DNA of 64,000 nt, taken from Bipolaris cookei (lineage: Eukaryota > Ascomycota > Dothideomycetes > Pleosporales > Pleosporaceae). The position numbers were made by a program, and so were the translations under genes. Below the pieces are notes generated by a model. It was not told where the DNA came from and made no database searches. It saw only the letters and a list, made by a program, of their open reading frames with translations. Of the stretch, positions 31,301 through 40,300 are shown piece by piece; positions within the stretch are counted from its first letter, which is position 1, and each line of letters begins with the position of its first letter. The stretch is taken from contig NRSV01000075.1 in the NCBI GenBank assembly GCA_002286855.1, forward strand, positions 1 through 64,000. Reading direction: 5' to 3'.

Positions 31301-34300
31301 TTAAAAAGTGAGGCAAGGCTAAAAGATGGTAAATTTAAAATTCATTCTTGGTTAAATAACAAAGTAGAGTATGTTGAATACTCTAACCAGACAATCAATA
31401 TGTAAACTTCCATTAAAACAACCATTACTCCGGCTCCGCAGCCTCAGCCCTCAGCCCCCTGGGCTGATGGCGCCGAGGCTAAAAAAAACACTGTTCAGGA
31501 CAAATTCTTAACATCAAGAAACCGTTTCTTCCTTTTTCGGACAGATGATACGCCAAAAGCCACAGATCTCCTTATCCTGGTTTTTTACTTCTCCACAAAA
31601 CTTATACCCTGCCTTTTCCACCACCTTTTGATTTGCTTTATTATCCATCTTAATTTCAGCACACAATCGCTCAGTTGCCTTATGTTTCTCCTGGCTATCG
31701 AGGGAGATTTCCTCAACAAGGATGCTTGTATTTTCACGGGGCAGATCCCACCAAACGGACAAAAATGCCTTCAGGAACTCTGTGGCGTAACCATGACCCC
31801 AGTACTCCTTTTTGAACACATAATGGACTCTAGGCCATTGCTTGTCCATTTTAAGAACCAATCCCTCACCGATAAGTTCTCCCTCCCTTTCATTTGAGTT
31901 TTTGAGAAAGATTCCGACTCTTTTTTGGTCTTGTAATTGATTGAACCAATGTCGAGCTGTTTTCGTTTCGGGCATTGCGTCAAGGCCGTAACCACGCATA
32001 GATTCAGGTTGCTTCAGGAGGAGGTGATAGGCTTCAAAATCCGACTCAAAGAGTGGTCGAAAAATAAGACGTTCAGAAGAAAACCTGGGGAGGTTTTGGT
32101 GAACAGGTTGAGTTGTCGAAACTTCGACAGAAGAAGGGGTTGAGGAAAGAGTAGAAGACATTGAGGTGCATTTGGTTGATTTTACACGAACTTTTTGAAG
32201 TGTAAGTGTGTAAGGTGAACACGAATTAGTTGAGTGAAAAGGGTGGTACTTATACTGTAAAAGGCCAAGCACATACCCACTGTACCAAGCACATAGCCAC
32301 TGTGCCAAGCAGGCAACCGTTGTACCAAGCAGGCAACTATGCAGTCAAGTAGACTAATCTTCCAATCATTGAAAGGAGTAGAAGTGATCTGAACAACATA
32401 ATATAAAACTGAAACCTCCTATTGGTGCATTATTATGTGACTCACATCCATCGGTGATCCGGGAATACAGACACGTCATCCATTCGGAAAAAAGATAAGC
32501 TTGTATGTTTTGATTGGTGAGACTTTATCTATCACGCACAGCAATCGGCGATCTAGGAGAACGGACGTCTTAACGTCTTGGCTAAAGATAAGGCCGCAAC
32601 CTCCAAATGGTGGAAAGTTATGTGACCCCTCCCCCCACCACACACCTTCTTCTTGGTGGCCGGCTAATACGGAAGGTGGACATATCACCAGATAGAATAA
32701 GATAAGCTTGAATGATTCGATAGGTGGAGTGTTATATCTGACTCATTAGGTGGAGTGTTATATCTGACTCATTAGGTGGAGTGTTATATCTGACTCATTA
32801 GATCGGAGATATCCGGACTTTGTACCGTAATCAGATAAGTACCCTTCTTTCGATTTGTCCTTTCTATGATACGTTTCATCTTCTTTGTAAGGGAAAAATA
32901 GAAAATATAGCTTTTGAAGACGGACTTAGATATAATGCATGTTTTTGGAGATGGTGGATAGGATGATTGGTAAAATAAGGGACCATGTTGTATTTGAAGG
33001 TGTTTAAGTTTGTATTAGTTTTTTTTATTATAAACAAACAGAAGCAAAGCCTATTTGTTTATATTTTTATTAGTTATGTTTTTATTAGTTATATATAGTT
33101 GCAGAATCTTTTAAGGCAATATTTATTTAAAACTTATTAGGTCCCCCTTTTAATATAAAAGGACCCAATATGATTTTGCAGCAATGCTTGTGAAAACGGT
33201 CAAATATATTTGTTTAGTATAAAGACCGTCGGTAGAATAAAATATCGCTACAGACTGGTTCACAGGTGGGTAGCTGAAATGCTGCTTAATGTACAGTCGG
33301 AATCATTTTTCAGTATATATAGGTTTTATATTGAAACACAAGGCATTATACTGTATTTTATTACAATTATCTTTATAAAGATAAGTATGGTGTACATGAT
33401 TTACTTATTTAAACACTAAGAGTTTAAATAAACTATCCCTGTCGGGATGAGCCCCATCGGGGGTCTTCCCGGGAGAAAAGGGTCAGCCCCTAGTTTTTTT
33501 TCGACGTTATTTCATAACTAGAAAAAAAAACAAGGGCTAGAATAAGTAAATTGAAGATTTGGCTACAGTTAAACAGGCGAAGTAATAGCTGTAGTAAAAT
33601 ACCACTAATTGCTGGAAACTCTTAAAAGACAATCAGCAGGAACCTATATTAAATATAGCGCAGCTGTATTTAACGAATTCAACTTTTGGTTCTTCAGAGA
33701 CTATACGTGGTACATTTTTTTAATAAAAGTAAAAGCATTTAAATAAGTTTTATAAAAGTAATTATATTGTTAAAAAGATGAAGATATAGTCCGATCCGTT
33801 AACGAAAGTTAGCGATAGGAGAGTCGCGCCTCCACCTTTAGATAAATTTATCAGTATCTTCCAATTTTTTAATAGATGCTGGGTTGCAAATCAAAGGTTT
33901 AAAGTATTACTTTTTTAATCGCACCTTTTTTATCATAGTGTTATCAAATCTATTTTTCAACTCATTTTCCCTATGAAGGGAAACAGGATGAGAATAAAAA
34001 CGATAAGATCGATGATTTATCAAAAGGTGTCCATAAAGAATTACCTAAATCACCTATAGATAGTTATTTTATAGAATGATTTATAGGCCTTTGTGAAGCA
34101 GAATCTAATTTTTTAATAAGGACAAGAAAAAATGAAAAAGGAGAAGTAGGAGGTTTTGAATTTGTATTTAGAATTGCTTTACACTTTTCTAGTTTCATTA
34201 GTTCTTATTTTAAGACGACTTTAAGTTGTTTTTAGATTTTAAACCCAGTATAAAAAAAGAAGATACTTTTAAATGGGTTGCTTTGTATTACTTTGTTGTT

Positions 34301-37300
34301 TACAAGAGACTTTCATAATAGAATATCTGTACAAAAAGCGAATACAAATTCTCGAGCAACACCTTTTTCTTCAAATGCTATAATATCAAAAGATCCCAAA
34401 TTAAATCCTTATTATATTGTAGGATTTGTAGATGCTGAGGGGTGTTTTTCTATTAAATTAAAGAAAAATAAAAAGATGAAATTAGGTTGATCCATTTATC
34501 TTACTTTTGAGATACATTTACATAGAAAAGATAGAGAATTATTAACTAATATAAGAGAAGTTTTAGGAAGAGTAGGTACTATATATGACGGTAGTAATAA
34601 AAGTATTTTATTTAGCGTGGGATCTTTATCAGAAATTATTCATACAATAATACCTTTTTTTGATAAATATTGTTTATTGTCGAAAAAATCTATAGATTAT
34701 GAACTTTTTAGAAAAGCTGCCTTAATTATGGATAAAAAAGAGCACTTAACAGAAAAAGGTTTTTATCAAATCTTATCTATTAAAGCAGCTATGCGTAATG
34801 GATTAACGGAAGTTTTAGCTGAAAGTTTCCCTAATATTTCCCCAGTTTTTTTTAAATTTAATAAGCCGTTACCTGAAGTATTAAATCCATATTGAATAGC
34901 CGGATTTACAGAGGGTGAAGGTTCTTTTATGATTCATATCCAGAAGCATGAAGAGTGTAAGACAGGTAAAGCTGTAAAATTAAAATTTCAAATCACTCAA
35001 CATGAAAAAGATAAAGAGCTTTTAAATTTAATTTTGATGAGTTTTAATTGTGGAACCTTAATTACTAATAATAATAGTAAAGTATTTGCAGTTTGAAAAT
35101 TTGAGGATGTTTTTAACATTATTATTCCTTTTTTTCAAAATTATTCTTTACAAGGAAATAAAAAATTAAATTTCTTAGATTTTATCAAAGTTGCACATTT
35201 AATTAAGAATAAAGCTCACTTAACCGTGGAAGGGCTAGATAAAATAGGATCTATAAAATCTGGAATGCATTATGGAAGAGATAATTAAAAGATTAATAAA
35301 AATTTCTAAAGACGATAGAAAAATTTTAGAACGTATAAAAGATGTTTTAGCTTGCGGTAGATTAAATACTGAGAGAAACACTTTAGTATTTTCAATATCT
35401 CAATTAAGTGATATTGAAACAATATTAATACCTTTGTTTGAAAAATTTCCATTAAATACTACTAAATACTTGTATTATTTAGATTTTAAAGAAGCATTTT
35501 TCTTATTTAAAAATCGTAAATCTAATGAATTAAGTATACCACAAATATACTCAAATATTCTTGAATTGAAACAAATATGAATTCTAATAGAGTTAATTTT
35601 GTTTTACCTGCAAATCATAAGATAAGAATTACAGGTAATTATTTGGTAGGTTTTTAGAAGGAGATGGGTCATTTTACTTAAATAAACAAGATATGACTGT
35701 TCGTGTTTCACTTGTCACTACTTCGGTAAATAGACAAGTTTTAGAAAAAATACGTGAATTTATTTTAAGTTTATTAGACGAACACTCTTATATGTTAGGT
35801 AGTACTACTAAACTAATTAATATTTCCGATAAAAAAGTAAAAAGTGATTTTAGGCCTATTTCTATATTAGAAATCTACCAAATTGATTTTATTCATAATG
35901 TATTAATTCCTTACTTAGACAGTTTTGAATTTAGAACTAAAAAATTTAAAGATTATTCAGATTTTAAAACAATAGCTTTTTTACTATTAGAGGGTAAACA
36001 TTTAACTGAAAAAGGTAAAGAGTTAATAATAAAACTGGGAGATTGTATGAATAATAATAGATTATCTACAAACTTAAACCCTCTCATATTGGATGAAATC
36101 GTTAAATCAGAATTAGATCTTTTAATTAAAGCAGAACCTTTAATACATATTGATTCTGAGGGTAGAGCAATGATAATTTCGGAAAAAAAATACATTCGAT
36201 CTACTTACATTATAAAAGCTTATTTCTTAAATAATTCTTTTAATTATTTTACTAATGGAATTTCATGTGCTAAATTTCTCCATGTAAGTAATAATACTAT
36301 AACTGCTCGTTTAAATGATGGTAAACCTGTAAAAAATAAAGAAGGTTTAGTAGTCGCTAAACGCATAAAAAGAATAAAAGCTTACTCTAAATCAAATTTT
36401 TCTCCTATTAAAAATTAGTTAAAGCAACCATCTTATTGTGAATTTTGTATTACTAACCTTATGAGTGCTATCCCTTGAGTAGGACAAGATATTGTTGAGT
36501 CAAAAGAAATCACAGAAATTTATTCAGAAGCAATTATTTTAAGTAGTTTACCTGTAATAGGTACTGTACACAAAAATGCTTTAAAGAAGGGAAAAAATAA
36601 TTCTAGACTAGAAAACCAAGAATACCTTAATATTCCTTCATCATTCTTGGCTTTTTTTGCCGGACTAGTTGATGGAGATGGGTATATACAAATAACCAAT
36701 ACAACTAAAGGATTTATAACTATTAAACTTGTTATATCATTACACTTAGAAGATCTTTCTACTCTGGAATACATAAATTCAGTACTAAAAGTAGGAAAAT
36801 TAAATATTTATCGTGATAATAGAAGTCCTACTTGTAAGTTAGTTATTAATAGAACAGATTTACAAGAGATTGTGTTTCCATTGTTTTTATATAACAATAT
36901 ATTCTTTTTAACTGAAACTAGATCAAAACAGTTTAATTCAGCTATGTATATTTTAAAGAATGATATAAGAACTTTTGACAAAATCCCTAAAGATATTCCT
37001 GTTTCTTTTGAATTACCAAAAACACCCTTGGATTATACAAAACTACTTTTCTTTAGAAATTGAATCGTGGGATTTGCAATGTCCGAAGGTTCATTTTTTG
37101 TGAAAGCAAATAATGACGGTTGTTTTCAGTTAAAACAAAGAATACATATTAATTTATTTGAAGCTTTTAAACTAGTGTTTGATACAAATAGAAAAATAGA
37201 AACAGAAAAAGGACTATATAACCAATTTGGTGTTAGTTCTAAGTCTGATATACAAAAAGTTATAAATTTCTTTTCATTCTCTGGTCTACATCCTTTAGTT

Positions 37301-40300
37301 GGATTGAAAGGAATTCAATATATCAAATGGTTAAATTCTTTACGTGCAAGTACACGTTATAATAGTCTTAATTTTCCTGAGGCAGTTTTATAATCTTCTG
37401 GTTTGATTGTCTCTTTTCGTCTTTTTTTTGCTAAAAAAAAATATTTTTTTGACGCAAAAAAAAAGAATAAAAAGAGACGGTCATAAGTTATGTGATAAAT
37501 GGGCTCCTTGAAGCATTAATGTTTCAGAGGCAAATGGGGAGAAGTGCAAAGACATATAATAAACATCCTCCTATTTATTATACAATCTGCAGCGGAGCTT
37601 GATTCGGTATTTCATATTGAATGAATCAAGAACGTTCAACGACTAATGAGTGAGTTATACCAACAATAAGCTCGATACGAGAACCCCAGGATCAAATAAA
37701 ATGTTTGGTCTAAGATATAGTCTAAACATAAGTTAAAGCTTATGAGAATGGAGATTAAAAATCCATTATAAATTAATTGTCATTTGAGGAGGTTTAAACA
37801 CAGTTGAACCATATTGCGGTGACGTAATATTAAAAATTTTGCTTAATGCTGGAAAATCCCCTAATTTAGGACTTGCATACGATTTATTCTTTATATTTAT
37901 AATTATTTACGTGAAAATTGCAATTACACGGGGACAATCAGCCGGGGTGAGAAGTTTACATACTTCAGAGGCCTCTCAGAGACTACATGCAGAAGATCTC
38001 GGTACTAAAAATCTTAAATCTTTATTCTATTCTAATATTATCGTACCTTATTCTAACCAAAATGGTGAACAATTAAGTAAATCACCAGTGTCTTTATCAT
38101 CAATATCTCCTTATTACGTTACAGGTCTTTCTGACGCTGAATCTTCTTTCCACGTTTCTATAATAAAGAGTCAACTATATAAATTAGGATTCAAAGTAAT
38201 AGCTGTATATACTATTCAATTGCATATAAAGGATATAGAGCTATTAAATAAATTAAAATCTTTTTTTGGTATAGGATCTATAACTATAAAGAAAGATAAG
38301 CAAGGAAATCCATTATCGGCTGTATTTTCTGTACAATCTTTAAAAGATCTTAGTAACGTAATTGTTCCTCATTTTGATAAATATCCTTTATTGTCAAAAA
38401 AAAGAGCAGATTACTTATTATTTAAAAATATAGTTGATTTAATGGTTGGTGGTTTTCATTTATCAGAGGAAGGTTTAAAAAAAATTATTAGTATAAAAGC
38501 TTCTATGAATAAAGGTATAAGTTCAGAACTGCAACAAGAATATCCTAATATTATACCTGTGAAAAGACCAGATATTGATATGGATGATTTCCCTGTTAAT
38601 ATAGAATGATTAGTTGGCTTTGTTGAAGGTGAAGGTTCTTTTTTTTGTTTAATTAGAAAAAACTCTACTCATTTAATAGGATATCAAGTTACTCTTACCT
38701 TTTCTTTAAATCAACATATTAGGGATTTAGACCTAATGATAAAAATTCAAAAATATCTAGGTTTTGGTATAGTAAGAAGTGAACGTTCGGATACTATTGT
38801 TACGCTTACTGTTACTAAACGAAAAGATCTAGATATTCTTATTTCTTTATTTAAAAGTAGAAATTTTTTAGGTTCTAAAGATCTAGATTTTAAAGACTTT
38901 ATCGTAATTCAACAATTACTTAACAATAATCATCACAAAACAGAGGAAGGTTTACAACAAATAAGAACGATTAAGAGGAATATGAATCTTAGAAGAATAC
39001 ATGAATAATTTACATGAAATAAGAAATAAATTTTTTAAAAACATGAATGAGAATGATAATAGATTTTTAGTATATGCTTATATAGTAGGTTTATTTGAAG
39101 GTGACGGTTTTTTTTCTATTACAAAAAAAGGTAAATATATTACATATGAACTAGGTATAGAACTTTCTATAAAAGACGTTCAATTGATTTATAAAATTAA
39201 AAAATTATTAGGTATAGGTGTAGTAAGCTTCAGAACAAGAAAAGAAAGTGAAATGGTATCTTTAAGAATTAGAAATAAAGACCATTTAAAAAATTTTATT
39301 ATACCTATATTTGACAAATACCCTATGTTTTCTAATAAACAGTATGATTATTTAAGATTTAAAGACGCTCTATTATCAGGTATTATATATTCAGAAGATT
39401 TACCTGAATATACTAGAGATAGCAAGCCTATAAATACAATAGAATCTATTACAGGTGCTTCTTATTTTTCTGCTTGATTAGTAGGGTTTATAGAGGCTGA
39501 GGGTTGTTTTAGTGTTTATAAGTTACACGATGATAAAGATTACTTAGTGGCTAGTTTCGATGTTTCTCAAAGAGACGGAGAAATTTTATTATCTGCTATT
39601 CGTCAGTATTTATCTTTTACTAATGCTATATATATAGACAAAACGAATTGTTCCAAATTAAAAGTTACAGGAGTAAGATCCATAGAAAATGTTATTAAAT
39701 TTCTACAAAAAGCTCCTGTTAAATTATTGGGTAATAAGAAATTACAATATTTACTATGAATTAAACAATTGCGTAAAATAACTAGATATTCAGAAAAAAT
39801 AAAAACACCTTCAAACTACTAAAAAGAGATCAAGATATAGTCCGATCAATGAAGAGATTCATTGAGTGTAACGATAGTTTGTTTCAAATGAAGTTACCAA
39901 CATAAATGCTCTGTAAACAATGCAACATTAAATAGATTCTTCTCATTACATTTCGTTTTACCTTTCGTATTAGCTGCTTTAGCACTAATGCACTTAATCG
40001 TTTTACACGATACAGCTGGATCAGGAAATCCTTTAGGTGTATCTGGAAACTACGATAGAATGCCTTTTGCTCCATATTTAATATTTAAAGATCTTATTAC
40101 AATCTTTGCATTTATATTTGTATTATCTTTATTTGTGTTCTTTATGCCTAATGTATTAGGAGATAGTGAAAACTATGTTGTGGCAAATCCTATGCAAACT
40201 CCTGCAGCTATCGTTCCAGAATGATATTAAAGAAGATGTTATTTAAAAATCTCGCTAAATGCTGGAAAATCCTACGTGTGGGTAACTAAATTATAGTTAT

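Larger units (their letters stand above)
27490..33561 (+). mobile_element. cob microexon 4 plus intron cob-i4 with nuclear-looking insert
   Basis: Exon 4 is about 12 nt (TATGTATTACCT, YVLP). The intron has an ID-like core at 33170-33310 (GAAAACGGTCAAA, AAGACCGTCGG, CTACAGACTGGTTCAC, GTACAGTCGGAA), over 5.6 kb downstream of the 5' splice site. Between them lie a frameshifted endonuclease gene (27502-28793), A-rich low-complexity DNA (28905-28996), nuclear-looking DNA (29043-32990) and AT spacer. A family A GC cluster (33435-33540) directly precedes the presumed end of exon 5. The intron is one of the largest in the window. Confidence 0.75.
33562..36447 (+). mobile_element. Group I intron cob-i5
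   Basis: The 3' border before VITNLM (..TTTTG|TATTACTAACC) is clear. The 5' border is taken as GCTACAGT|TAAACAGG at about 33561. The core is at the 5' side: ATTGCTGGAAACTC (33608), AATCAGCAGGAACC (33633), TTCTTCAGAGACTATACG (33690) and AAGATATAGTCC (33781), probably IB. It carries one endonuclease gene inside another. Confidence 0.82.
37796..39908 (+). mobile_element. Group I intron cob-i7 with two endonuclease ORFs
   Basis: It splits a Phe codon between IWGG and SVNNATLN. Core strings AATGCTGGAAAATCCCC (37845), GGACAATCAGCCGGG (37931) and GCCTCTCAGAGACTACATGC (37971) are translated as part of the first ORF. The last core string AAGATATAGTCCGATC (39833) follows the second ORF, so both genes lie in one peripheral loop of the ribozyme. 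Confidence 0.9.
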
